A stretch of 64,000 bases of DNA from Oopsacas minuta (Eukaryota > Porifera > Hexactinellida > Lyssacinosida > Leucopsacidae). The notes beneath the pieces are model-generated. The model searched no databases. It worked only from the letters and a program-made list of their open reading frames with translations, and was not told where the DNA came from. A program made the translations under genes and the position numbers. The stretch lies in NCBI GenBank assembly GCA_024704765.1, contig JAKMXF010000222.1, positions 1-64,000 on the forward strand, in the 5' to 3' direction. Positions 12,348 to 24,302 of this stretch are shown one piece after another (within the stretch, counting starts at the first letter, position 1; each line of letters begins with the position of its first letter).

Positions 12348-15300
12348 CTAATCACTTGGTGGGGGTGAAACGAGCACATCTATACCCGTCACAAGGGATA
12401 CAGAATTTGATTTAGCTGAAGATTGGTCTAATTGGGAGATTTCTATCTCAAGTTCACCCAGTATTCTATCAGATATCTCTTGAAAACATTTTAACTCCCA
12501 CTCGTGAATAGCCTTGAGATCTGCTTGCTGAGATTCGATCATTTTCGACACACTGGCTAGCATGTCTGGTTGTATGTGTTCCATTTTCATCATAGATTGA
12601 ATCATTTCATTCTTCTTAATTTCAATCTCTTTGTCCAATTGTTTGCGTTCACTGCTCTGAACTTTAGTAATGAAGGAATCTCTTAGTTTCTGATGATTCT
12701 CAGTGACTAATTTAAGCGCTAATTTCTTATGAGTAATTTCTTGTAATCTCTGTTGTTCTGCAGATGCACGAGCTTTGTTACCCTCCACAGATTTGATATT
12801 CACTTTTTGCTGAGCCTCAAACATATCAATTTGCTTCTCTCTGGATTCTCTTAGCTTCTCGAGCTCTTCACTAATAGTCTGCATCTTCAATAACTTGCTT
12901 GGTCGGGAGACTAACTTCTTCTTCTCTTTCTCCAACTTTGAAATTTGAACATCCATCGTTTCCATCCGCCGGAGATGTGCTCCTCCTTTCTGAACCTCCT
13001 TACAGCTTTCTTTGCCAAAATATCTCTCAAGATCTTCACTTTCTTTTTGATTCCTACAAATCATATAAGCATTCTATTAGTTATATAAGGCAAATGATAG
13101 AACATACTTTTTAACCATCCGGTTATACTCTTTACAATCTTTCAATATAAATTCTATTGATAATGGAGTTATCATATTCCTGTTACGAGCTGCCGCTATC
13201 ACTGGTAGCGGCTTACCAGATAATTTGTCCATTTGTGATACATTTCTTGCTGAAGGGAGGCTGGATGTAGAATTGCCTGGAAATTTAGGAGGAGTCTTCA
13301 ACAACGAATCTGAATGAATTCTCTTTGTCCGTATATGAGGCTGATCATACTCAATATTAGGATCTAATGGGCCTATAACTTTAGCTGGATCAGGAGGTGA
13401 TGAGGGTGATTCCTTAACCTTATTTGACCTAGGCTATATAAGGAATTGAGTAAGGTAATACGTAACATCATACATATTACAGATATGTAGTGGTAGTAGT
13501 AGTAGTACTAACCTCAGTATTTTCAATGTCTGTGCCGTAAAGTAGAGCATCCAATGCTTCCTGTCTGAACACAGCCTCATCTGTCTCTTCTTGGTTGACT
13601 GGCTGGTTCTTAACGATCTCAGGATTCTCCAGCATCTTCACGTAACAAAGCATTTCAGGAGACACATAGTCCTCCAGTTTTATGTGTACAAATAATGAAG
13701 CAAGAGGAATAGAATGGTTGTACTTATCACGGAGAAATATATGTCTAAATCCAGTTTCCAAGTAATTGACAGGTAGCACTTTATGAGCCACCAAATTATT
13801 ATTATCATCTACCACAGCTAATCTCAATAGAGCCAATTCTTCACAAATGATACGAGGAAATTGAATTGGTTTATCTTTCTCGTAATCCCAGGAGGCAAGC
13901 ACACCATTATAAGGCACAAATTTAGTCCATTTGTTCTTGTGCTTCTGACCACGACAAGTGTCTGCTGGCAGGCCGAACAGCTCGCACTGTACTTGTACAT
14001 CTTTGAAGAAAGCGCCCAGATACTGAGCTGATATTATCTTGAGTTCTAGAACTGTAGGAACGTTGTTACCTGGCTGAGTTTGAGAGAATGGATCAAATGT
14101 AATATCAGCATTCCGTAGCAACTCAGGCTTCAGGAGGTAACCACAATTACCGTTATACTCAAACTTAGCCTGATTGAGCTGCATGCTAAGGTCTGGAGTT
14201 TGGTAGTTAAGTGCTACCATTTGACAGCCAGCATTCCAGAACAATTGTGGCATGTAGTTAGAGGAGTTAATACGAGCGCCAGCTGGATAAATTCGGGAAA
14301 AATGTGTAATATTATATCTGCGAAAGTTCTCGCCTTCTGCCTGCATATTGTCAAGAGCCTTCACTTCCGAGAAGGAACTCATCTGGTAGTTAAATCTGAG
14401 ATTTTCTGATTGCTCGAAAGACTTAAACTTTATAGGTTCAACGTAGTTAACAAGATCCTCTATAGAAGGTAAAATAAATACATAAGAATACAAACAGATA
14501 GCTATAACTTACTCAACTTCTGATCAACACTATCTGTCTCTAATTCCTCGTCATCTCTATCAGCTTTATCGTCTACTGTAGTTCCAGAGCTCTCTGCAGG
14601 CTCTTGAGTATGATTACCCTTTTTGTTCTTAATAAGAATCTTATTCCTCAATGCACTGGGTGGAGGGAGAGGGGCTCCTGGGTCCAGTGGGTATCGAGTG
14701 AGAGGATGATCCAACAACTTGCTTCCAAAATACTTAATACAGTACCGAGCCATTATGTGCTGTTGTGCGGGGGAGCAATGATTTTCAAACGATAGAATTA
14801 TCTAATAAAATAACGTTATAACTAGCTAGTTACGATTGCTGTAATGTAGTATATAGTACTAACAGGTAAGTCAGATTTGAGAAAAGCAAAGTCCGCGATA
14901 GCTCTGACAACCTCCTCAAAATAAATTCTAGAACAAAGAGTGTTCCCGTGTGTTATTACAGGCTCAGTGTTTCCATCCCAACAGTCCAGTTCGATACAAC
15001 GACTGCCCAGTAACAGTGCTTGTATATACATTTCTACCGACGAGTGAGAAGCTATCTGGTTTCCAGTCAGATATGTGTTGTGGGAGGAATTGATAAAGTA
15101 GTTTGAGAGAGAAAAATTTAAATCTTCGCTGCGAGAAAGGAAACTCCTATCCACAGCCGAGGAATTGTCTGACATGAGCAGTTTGTGGAAACAGTCAAAT
15201 GTAATCCTCTTTTCGCTGTCACCTTCTAGCTTAGATTCTATTTCGAATTTCCTGATCATTTGTAAAGTAGGTCTCACAGTAGTCTTTGGATACAATTGTA

Positions 15301-16252
15301 TGTTCCTACGAAGATCTTTCTGCTCGTCATTCAGGAACTTAACGTACTTTTGAACCTCTAAGAACGGACGGTTGGAGCTTCGAGAGTAGAACACAGACTC
15401 CAAGTCTTGCCTTAAACCAAATCTGCACACAATAGTAATGAGTAATACAATATGAAACAGACTAATTACTTTCATACAAACCTCGAGTAGAACTCCCAAA
15501 TGCTGTCTAATGTTAGCATATCTGCAATAATAAGATTTGTATTAGATTCTTGTAACACTCTTAACTGTCCCAAAACTTCAACAATTTGCTTCTTCTTATT
15601 ATTGTGAAGGCCGAGTATTTTTTGAAAATTTTTCATTTCAATTATCCCAGCCTCGTTGACAAATTCGAATTTGAGTTTTACAAGAATCTTATCGAGCTGA
15701 TGGAACAGATCCATGTTAAGTTGTGCTGTATGGTAGCATAACTTGTTTACAGCTTCACACCAGTGAGCAATCACTCCAGGGTCTGTGTGTGCAAAGTATG
15801 TATAACTAGTGTTAACAATATAATGGACACCACTGTCTGAGCCCTGAAGGGAAAAACTAATAAATGTCAAATTTAATAAATTGTAAATAACCTATTATAT
15901 AACAGACCTGAATTCTCTCCACCAAACACATAAAGCAATCTTCTTTCTCAGCTTTTAGCTCCAGACCCTGAGCTTCCATTAGGTTAGCCATATTCCTACA
16001 ACGGCGGATCCTACCGGGGGACATGTCAGAGACCAGCAGCAAATCGTGTGTTCGTTTCTTCTTCTCGCTGATCAGCGCTTGTCCCTTTGGGGTCTCCAAG
16101 ATGTAATAGCCCTGAGGATCGATAGAAAGATGGACAGGAACATAACTGGGATCGCCTTCCTTCCATCGGAAGAATTCATCCCCTCCTAACAATAACTCAT
16201 CTAGAACCTCTCTAGCAGTTTCGTGAGGTGTCAGAGATGCCAAATAAGACAT
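12348..16252 (-). CDS. PLCB: Phosphoinositide phospholipase C, beta class
   Basis: Seven exons (16252-15908, 15843-15482, 15422-14864, 14801-14513, 14459-13513, 13433-13108, 13053-12348) in continuous phase give 1177 residues, close to human PLC-beta1 (1216). Order: N-terminal PH domain, EF-hand region, X box, acidic linker, Y box, C2 domain and a long basic coiled-coil tail typical of the Gq-regulated beta class. Catalytic histidines are visible: His350 in [10 protein letters not shown] and His430 in SFENHCS, the second recovered only after splicing over a GTTAGT donor. Calcium ligands ELDCWDG (380-386) and the Y-box [19 protein letters not shown] are intact. The enzyme cleaves PIP2 to IP3 and diacylglycerol at the plasma membrane downstream of Gq-coupled receptors. 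All key residues are present, so it should be active. Confidence 0.96.
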
Positions 16253-16822
16253 AACTTGAGGTAATTACTATTAAACAGATATACTACAGCCACTAAATAA
16301 TTGTTATAACCGCTAAACTGAAAATGATATTCAAATACTATACTAAATAGGAAAACGGGAAGTGAGAGTTGTAAGGTCAGGTTTGAGCCCAAGAACTCAC
16401 CCAGGGTTTTATACAGTAGAGAGATCCGAGCAGAGAGCATACAAAGTTTGCAATGTTGTATTAGGAATACAGCTGGTGGTACTCACCACAATTGCTAACA
16501 CTGCTTACAGTAATTTATCAAAATGGTGCTCTGTTCATAGAAACCATATGGTACTATAGTTATGTGAATGATTTCCAAATATCTTTACCCCGAGTGTAAT
16601 ACCACAGTGGATTAATTGTTAGTAGATTTACTTACAATTATGTCCGTATTAGCTTTATTCAAATTCCATTGAACATATGAATTGTGCAATAAGTAAAACT
16701 GTAATTAAAGATAGTTGCAAAAATTATAAACAATTTGAAAGAAATAAAAGCTGTTATAACACAAGCGTATGCAAATTCTAAAATAATGCGATGAATACTC
16801 TGTGCTGATCTGTACAAGTGTG
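16253..16822. other. Intergenic region, PLC-beta 5' / Rab11-FIP 3'
   Basis: 570 bp with no supported gene. A 65-codon plus-strand frame near 16362 has no family resemblance. A tRNA B-box-like string nearby (GGTTTGAGCCC) has no matching A box or foldable arms. Confidence 0.55.
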
Positions 16823-19028
16823 TTACTGCTTACAAAGGAGATCAGGATTGTATCTCATAATCTTAGACAATAATTCGTCAAGATACCTCTGAGTCTCTAT
16901 GTGTGTCCTCTCCAGAGAGCTGTAGTCTTGTTTCAGCTTTAAAATAATGTGTACAAGTTTCTATAACAAATAAGTATAAATACATGTTGCTATGGAATAA
17001 ATTAAAATATGCAAACAAACCTCTTTTGAGTTAGATCTGAGCTCAACAGCTGTCTTAGCTTCCTCAGAACTGAAACTAGATAAATTCCAAGTCTGCTCCT
17101 CGTCTGAATCTGCTTCTAATTCCTTAGCTTCCAATTTAGCTATAATAGCCGGAGCGTTGGATTTGCTGAGTTTAGGATTAGTATCATTCTTTGAATCAGC
17201 AGGAGAGAGGATGTAAGAAGATTCATGTCTAGGTGTAATTAGCTGAGAATCCTCAGAAGAGGGAATAGAGAGCTTAGATGTAGTTCTTACTGACCGTCTG
17301 CCTGTGATAACGGCTGATTGGCTGGGACCAGCTAATTCTTGTTGAGAAGAAGGGTTACAATCACTGTTAGTAGAAGGTTTGAGAGGTTTGAAGAGAGATG
17401 TTGCAGATTTAACGTTAACTCTGACTGATATAGCACTACTGCTTCTCCTCAGCTTTGCAGGATCTGAGAGCAGTGGAGAACTATCTCTACTATCTGTAAG
17501 ATAAAGGATAATTACAGACAATTAATTAAGAGATAATAAATTACTTTCTTCTCTGTGAATAGTAAGCAATTCTTTAGATTTGTGAGCTGAGCAAGATCCA
17601 TCAGGAGATCCTCTTACCATAGGAATATTTCTAGAAAAGTTTGTTTCACTAAACTTGTTTTTATAGCTCACAGCTTTTGTGCCACAATCCTAGGAACAAT
17701 TCATGCAATAATATATCTAATAAAGTTATAATTAAGCATAACAAACAAGATCAGAGAGGGAATCTATATCTGAATCAGAAAAGTTAGGATTCGTAGGACT
17801 GTCTTTAGCGCTAGCACTGGTCTCAGATTCTGTGTCTGCCCACTGCTCCCGGAACTTAGCCTTCCTGGCCATATTCTCTCTTTTCAATAATCTAGCTTCT
17901 GTACAGTCAAAGCTTGGCTTAATTAAATCTCTGCTGGATAGATTAGGCCTGGAGCGTGACTTAAAGCGCAGAGACTGGGATCGACTACTCAAGGAAACAA
18001 ATATAATCTTCTAAACAAAATATGTATAGCTAATATTAACAGCACTCACGATAGAGAAGAGTTAATGAGAGGAGTATCTCCAGACAAGAGATCTCCTTTC
18101 TTACTGACTCCTCTAATAGCATAGCTATCTGGATCTGAATTGGAGTTAGGCTCTGAAGGAACTGAAAAATCAATTGGAACGAAATCAAACGAAATATAAA
18201 CTTCTCCTCTATCTTTATCAAAAAGATCAGTTTTATTTCTGAACAAATATCCTACTGTTTCTTTAGCAGAAGATTTAGAAGAAGTGTATAGAGACAGAAT
18301 ATCACTCACAGAGATTAAAATACGACCAAGAAATTCCTTCTTTAGTTTGCGGTGATGGAAAGCAGTTACTTGTATATTAGTCTTAGGCTCAGGGACTAGA
18401 CTGACAAGTAATTATAATATGAGGAAAATAGTATATGTAATTATAACTTACAAATCAAATGATTGGGACCAGACAGGAGCCCGTTGCTTCTCAGCTATCT
18501 CTGTTTCCTGAACCTTCTCTCCGACCTTAAGACGTATAGAGGTGTTGTTATAGCCTAAACAGTTAAACAATAAATTGACAACAGATATGTTAGCAAATAT
18601 TGAATTGCAAAATGAACCACATTGTAATATTAGCAATTATCAATAAGTTATTCTAAGTAATTAATTATATCATTGTCATAAGATCGCAACAGATTAAGAC
18701 CACAGCTAAATTATTAATTTTCCTAAATATCAGTCATTAGTGAAAAGCAATAGGCCCTAGAATGTCCAGATCACTTACCTTGCTTCTGTTTGCAAACGAG
18801 GCCCTGAGCGCTGTGGACTAAATACAGAAATCGTAAATAAACAAACAAACAAACAAACAAACAATATACATAGAAATCATCTTAGAAAGATGACAAACTT
18901 GTCAACAAACAACACATTGAAAGCTGTGTATATCGCTAGTGCAGTATAAAATTATTACCTTTGACTCTTAACTTGCTTTTGAGCAGTACACGCATTGGAC
19001 CAGAATTAAGCATAGGACAGTCAGTCAT
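16823..19028 (-). CDS. RAB11FIP: Rab11 family-interacting protein (class I type)
   Basis: Eight exons (19028-18959, 18817-18779, 18554-18452, 18400-18050, 17987-17747, 17689-17545, 17493-17021, 16960-16823) sum to 519 residues. The first four build an N-terminal C2 domain (LLKSKLRVKVHSAQGLVC, then APVWSQSFDF, then KEFLGRILISVSD). The middle is a serine-rich disordered linker. The last 46 residues form the Rab11-binding domain signature SLERTHIETQRYLDELLSKI followed by MRYNPDLL. This C2 plus C-terminal RBD layout is that of class I Rab11-FIPs, which carry recycling endosomes to the cell surface. The next gene upstream encodes the exocyst subunit EXOC2, a partner in the same route, though adjacency may be chance. 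The final exon is only 46 codons, so it is easily missed. Confidence 0.88.
18839..18863. repeat. AAAC microsatellite in Rab11-FIP intron 1
   Basis: About six AAAC units lying wholly inside the 141-nt first intron of the Rab11-FIP gene, which is longer than the usual 50-60 nt. Confidence 0.9.
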
Positions 19029-19392
19029 AATTATAAGTAGCGAGGAGAATAGAACAAATAATAGAGTATTAATCTGGTGAATGCTTGTGTGCTTTTATAG
19101 AGCATTCGTACGTAAGCTGTAACCTGATCTAGTAGCATGTTATGTATTGAGGCTAGCTTAGCGGTAAGCAGGAACTTTGTTCGCTATTTCAGGGCAGAAC
19201 CATGGAAATTTTAGAAAACTGGGATACATAATGATTAGTTGGTAGAAAGAAGTTACATAGTTCATATTAAAATGGCATGATTTATGCAACTTTTTAGAGA
19301 AAGATAGAGTCAAATAAGTCTGCGAAAAGTGCGAATTTATAAGCACATAAATCTATAACAAATAGCATATACATCATAATCACATAACTGCA
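19029..19392. other. Intergenic region, Rab11-FIP 5' / EXOC2 3'
   Basis: 364 bp, AT-rich, no supported gene, repeat or RNA. Confidence 0.6.
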
Positions 19393-22300
19393 TTATATGT
19401 CAGCTCTGAAACAGAGCAATTGTAGTCTATTGTCCTCCTGGAATCGTTGAATTATGTCTTTTATATTATCTGTGTCGTCACGAGAGGCATCCAAACCCAA
19501 ATATGTATAAGCTTTGTCAAAGTTACTGACACTAGTTTGTGATAAAAACCGCGAGAGAGTCTTCTCAACAACAGTTAGCTCAATCTGAGCATGCATAGCC
19601 CCCTCATGACAAAAGGTTTCAATCTCTTTCAATAATAATATCATAGATAAACTCGTATTTTCTAGCAAACTAACCAACACACGATGTATAAGTAAGCCAG
19701 ACACGGAGTAACATTCTGAGTGTACCTACAATACAATCTATATGTACAGTAATAGAATTAAAAATATTACATATAGCTTACCTCTATGAATAACATTATT
19801 AACTCCTTTATATAACCTCTAACAGCTTTTGGGTATGAACATTCCTCCCAATCAAAGTGCTCACATCCCATACCAGCATTCAGCATTTCATCAACTAACA
19901 AACTCTTACACTTTACATACGCATTGAATACAGCTGTATCTAGCCCTGTCAGATCCCTACAAGATCCGTTCTCTACGAGTCTAGCGTCAGGATACCCGTG
20001 TACCTTATAACAGTCCATGATACGAGGAAGCACTTGTGACTTTATAAACTGTATGTTAGATAATATTATCAGTAGTCGCTTGTCTGGTAATATTACGGAT
20101 CTGTAATTAGAGGATAATATGGTAACTAAGTACAATATGTATATAATACTGTTACCTAGTCTCTCCATCTGTCTCTAGGTCTGAGTGAGAGCTGTCCTGA
20201 GTGCTCTCTTCATTATCAGAATCATCAGAGCTGGAGGAGTGTTCGTTGTTAGTAATGCCCTCTTGTTGGTATCCATCTGTTTGTTTCTCAAAAGCTAAGT
20301 AACTAAACACGCAAATAATCCATTGTGTATATTATAAGTTCATGCGAAAAGTACCTGAAGCAGTCATTCAACCTCTGTAATATAGAAGCTACATATTTTG
20401 AACCAGTATTCAGTAGTCTAGTTGGTTGATCAGTAGCTGTATCCTGTACTATATCCTTGAGAGTCAAAAGAGTCTCTACTACAACACTCTCAAACAGAAC
20501 AGGTAGAGAAGAGATAGATCCGTGTTCCTCTGCTTCCATAGCCCAATTCTCTCTCTCATACAGCAGACCAGTGTCTGTTTCTGCTCTAGTGAATAACTTC
20601 TGTACAGTAAGAATACGTAGATCAGAGCTAAGCTTAACACAGCACTGTAAATCTAACATTATCACAGGTAAATATCATATATAAATATTATGTAATGAGA
20701 ATAATTAATAAAATAGATTACCTTCGATAGGAACTTGTTGTAATAATATAGAAGTGCAATGGCGTACCTGCCTGACACAAAAGGGTAACCACTCCTCCAG
20801 AGGCTCTTCAGGCTCCTTCCACTCTCCTACCCTAGCTCTCCTCTCCTCGTTCCAATCAGCTGACTCTCCAAAGAATGCACAGCTGATCATATCACAGAAC
20901 AGCTGTAACAGTGCTTGTAACATATCTCTAGCATCAGCCTCTCTCCTTCCGGAACTGAATGCCTCTCTAGCTTCAGTATCAGTAATGCCATGTAGTAGGT
21001 CACCGGATAAATAGGCACGAGCTAGAGCCCAGAAGTCAGGGAGAACTTCTAAATATAACTCACATAACTCTTCAGTCATACCGACCCTCTTAGGAGGTCT
21101 TGTCTCAGGCTCTCTCTTCCAAAGACCTAACATAAACCTTATAAATAATAATACATTGAATACTACCAGTCTATGACATACCTTGTGTAACAGCTTGGTG
21201 CTGTAGACCAGCTGTATGTAAATCTGATAGGGGTACAGGGTCAGATCCTGGCGTCTGATAACGGTCTCGAATAACCTCTACAAGATTAATTATCCATCTA
21301 AACATGTGTTCTAGAGCCTCCCATCCTGGATCTCCGCTGTAATCCAATTGAATAAGATACTTAACCATTCGTCTCAGTTCCTCTAGTGTAGAAGGTAACT
21401 CAGTTAATCGGCTCCTTAATTCACGTCTGAAGTCTGCTACCAGACGTGTAACCTCTCTCAGAACTTTCTGGAATACTTGCACCTCTCCACCCGCGAATAG
21501 AGACTTGGTACGCTCGTAATCACTGACAACCCTCTCAATATCTCCAGACTCAATATTCTGAGTTATACTCTTAGGCAAAGAGAACAGAAATCTATCCAAC
21601 AGAGAAGTAATAAGCTAATTGGACATATCCATGTAGTATATAATTCAGCTAACTTAAATCTCTGTAATACATTGAGAGCATTTCTAGTAGCATCAGCCTT
21701 CTCCTTCCTCTCTAGGACTTCCTTGAACAGAGAAGATGATATCTCATCAGATTTACCTAGCAATCCTTCCAGTCTATCTGTAATAGATCCTCCGTCTGAC
21801 TTGGATTCTGCAGTTACAATCATTTTACGTAGATCCTACACACAATAATACTTACAGCAAACACTAAGTTATGTATATATTAAGCCAATTACTTGCAGAG
21901 ATTGTTCACCCAGCAGATAGGCAGTGAGATTCTCCTTAGCGTAGTTACTAGGAGCTACACTCTTTCTCTCTACCTCCTTACGTAAAGTAAATAATCCTCT
22001 CTGTAGATCTGAGAAGCCAGTGTTACGATGCTGCTCTAAGAGATACCAGGCAGCTACGAACTTCTCTGAATGCAGATCTCCGTTACCTCCTGGAAAGAGT
22101 CCTTCTAAGAACTCAGGGGTCACTTTCTGACCTTGCCCAGCCTTGTTTCCTAGACCCAATGGATCGAAATTGCCCCCTCGGACAGAGAGCTTCCGGTCTT
22201 CTCTCTTCCCTCCATCCAGATGATCCTCAAGGAACTCTGACTCATCCACCCATATAGCAGACTCCACCATGGGTCCTACATGAGCAACCTGGGAGGTGAA

Positions 22301-22608
22301 TAATACGTTACACTGTCCCTCTCCACCAGATCTAGTCGTCACTACAGACAATACATAACACAAGACTCTACTACTAATGGTATACAGCTCAGCTCACCTA
22401 TGATCTCCCCCGGACCATCAGCTGCTCCAGTCCTACATACTATCATACTAGGTTTATGCCATTCCGCCCAATGTAAGCAATTCAAACCGCAGATAGTTAG
22501 AGCTATGACGTCAGACTGAGACCTTCCTAGACGCTCTCCTCTAATGGTAATCTTGGTACCAGGCGGTCCAAAGCTGGGAGATACTCCTGACACTAACGGC
22601 CCTAACAT
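19393..22608 (-). CDS. EXOC2: Exocyst complex component 2 (Sec5)
   Basis: Nine exons (22608-22398, 22341-21893, 21835-21654, 21591-21182, 21126-20722, 20652-20355, 20302-20156, 20100-19782, 19725-19393) give 917 residues; human EXOC2 has 924. The N-terminus is the TIG/IPT domain ([20 protein letters not shown]) that binds Ral GTPase in animals. It is followed by [17 protein letters not shown] and the Sec5 core: [31 protein letters not shown] and [12 protein letters not shown] all align with the human protein. The C-terminus [11 protein letters not shown] matches the end of human Sec5. Sec5 is a subunit of the octameric exocyst that tethers secretory vesicles to the plasma membrane. The exon structure is ordinary, with introns of about 50 nt. 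Confidence 0.95.
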
Positions 22609-22779
22609 ACTTATAGAATTTATATCAGTAAATTCAATACCTACGTAGAAATAATAATAACAGCCAATATAGTCAATATATGATTCTTATAGAATATTGG
22701 AAGTGATCTTAAGTTCTGATATATAAAATTAGCTAAATAGGGTATGAAAGAGCACTGGGGGTAATAATGAGTTGTATAT

Positions 22780-23586
22780 TTACTCTGTATCTACGACCCT
22801 CTCAATCTTAGCAGCTATCTTCTTATACTTCTCTAATAGCTTTCCTATTACATTATCAACTGAGGCCTGGGAGATAACGTATATCTTGGGAGCTATGAAG
22901 CATGTGAATAGCAAGGCAATCAGAATATACGGCAGAGTTATGTATATTGTGACGTAAGAGGTAAGGTATAACAGAACAGAGAATGCTATAGACATACGGA
23001 GATCATAGAATAGGACCAAACTTAGTAACAAGTTTAAAAGAGGTCCAAATACTTCTAGGATTGATATCGTCCAGGTTTCTAGGAGAGCTGGATCTATCTG
23101 AGTCTCTGTCTGAGAGAGTAAATGTCTGAATGGATGTGAAGCAGGTTTACCTACTATTATACGGAATAGCAGGAGAAATGCGGAATATACGATGGAAACT
23201 GCGAAACCTAACAATAAGATAAGCACAAGACAATGGAGGAGGGGGTAGCAGGTGAGAATAACCGCGAATATGATACCTCCAAGGATGAGAATAGTTTTTA
23301 TATGATTCTTGAACAGGAGAACATCCCAAGCAAATAAATTAAGAGTGAATAGAAAAGACAGATAAGCTCTGTTCTGGTTTCTATCTAGTGGAGTAGGAGC
23401 TGATTTTTGGGGTAGAGATGGTTTAGATTTGTTAAACAATCCTCTTTTCAAAACAGTACCGCTCTCCTTCTTCTCCAGCTCTTTATCGGGAGAAATTATC
23501 TCTGATTTATCAGGAGATATAATTCCTGTTGGAACCTTATTATCAGAGGGAGTATCTACGGCAGAGCATTCTGAAGTAGCATCCAT
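22780..23586 (-). CDS. RTN: Reticulon-domain ER-shaping protein
   Basis: Intronless, 268 residues. A short polar N-terminus (1-80) precedes a reticulon homology domain (about 85-268). That domain has two long hydrophobic hairpins (about 97-144 and 178-235) separated by a loop with HPFRHLLSQTETQIDPALL, matching the HPFRAYLESE...S.EL loop of animal reticulons. Reticulons bend ER tubules. The tail ends VVDTE and lacks the di-lysine retrieval signal seen in many reticulons. I cannot assign it to an RTN1-4 subtype; invertebrates usually have one ancestral gene. Confidence 0.85.
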   Translation of the reverse strand: MDATSECSAVDTPSDNKVPTGIISPDKSEIISPDKELEKKESGTVLKRGLFNKSKPSLPQKSAPTPLDRNQNRAYLSFLFTLNLFAWDVLLFKNHIKTILILGGIIFAVILTCYPLLHCLVLILLLGFAVSIVYSAFLLLFRIIVGKPASHPFRHLLSQTETQIDPALLETWTISILEVFGPLLNLLLSLVLFYDLRMSIAFSVLLYLTSYVTIYITLPYILIALLFTCFIAPKIYVISQASVDNVIGKLLEKYKKIAAKIERVVDTE

Positions 23587-24302
23587 GGTTACCTAATATT
23601 AATTGAATAGAAGCAAAGTGAATTTCGTGAAATATAGCATTTATAGCTTAGGACAGCCATTTAACGTATAAATCACGTGTAGCTACAGCGAAGTGATTCT
23701 TAGTCTGTCATTAACTGTGCAATCAAGCAAATCAGAGAATTTGATGGCTACATACATGGATAATAATTATTGTAATCTTTGTAGAATAAGAATTTACACA
23801 TGTGAATTGAAGGAGGGAAATAACATCGCCAAATGAAACATAATACTGAATGTCTATTAAATTGTATAAGAAGTATAACTTCATTATAACTCACGTGGAC
23901 ACTGCATTTGCAATGAAATAAACACAATATAATTTGAGCACAGATCATGAGTTCATATCATAATATTAGCTATGTGTCCAATAGATTATATGAGAGGGAG
24001 GATGGTTAAACTTAGTCTGATGTTCTAGTGGTCATAACATAAGAACATCAAGGATCAGCTCATTCATAGAATGCAATAGCTCATTATATATCACAGAATT
24101 ACCAATTAATACTGTAATAAGCAACATTGCTACTATTATGTAAGCTAAATTAGCCGCTATAAGGATATGATGCAGTTATAACGTGCTACATTCACATAGT
24201 GGACTATTTTATAAGTAATTAATTGTGTAAGAGGAATTAATAATTGATAATACTCTCTGTACAGTGAACAAGTGAATCAGTGGAATAATATAACGTAATT
24301 TC
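23587..24302. other. Intergenic region, reticulon 5' / FLCN 3'
   Basis: 716 bp, the largest gap in the left part. I see only short frames with no family resemblance, and no repeat or RNA gene. It should include the reticulon promoter. Confidence 0.55.

Noticed and set aside
16362..16559. 65-codon plus-strand ORF with a B-box-like GGTTTGAGCCC
   Set aside because: No family resemblance, no partner A box or cloverleaf, and no splice context; most likely chance in the PLC-beta upstream region.
23748..23948. 66-codon minus-strand ORF in the reticulon-FLCN gap
   Set aside because: Composition is that of translated AT-rich DNA; no motif.
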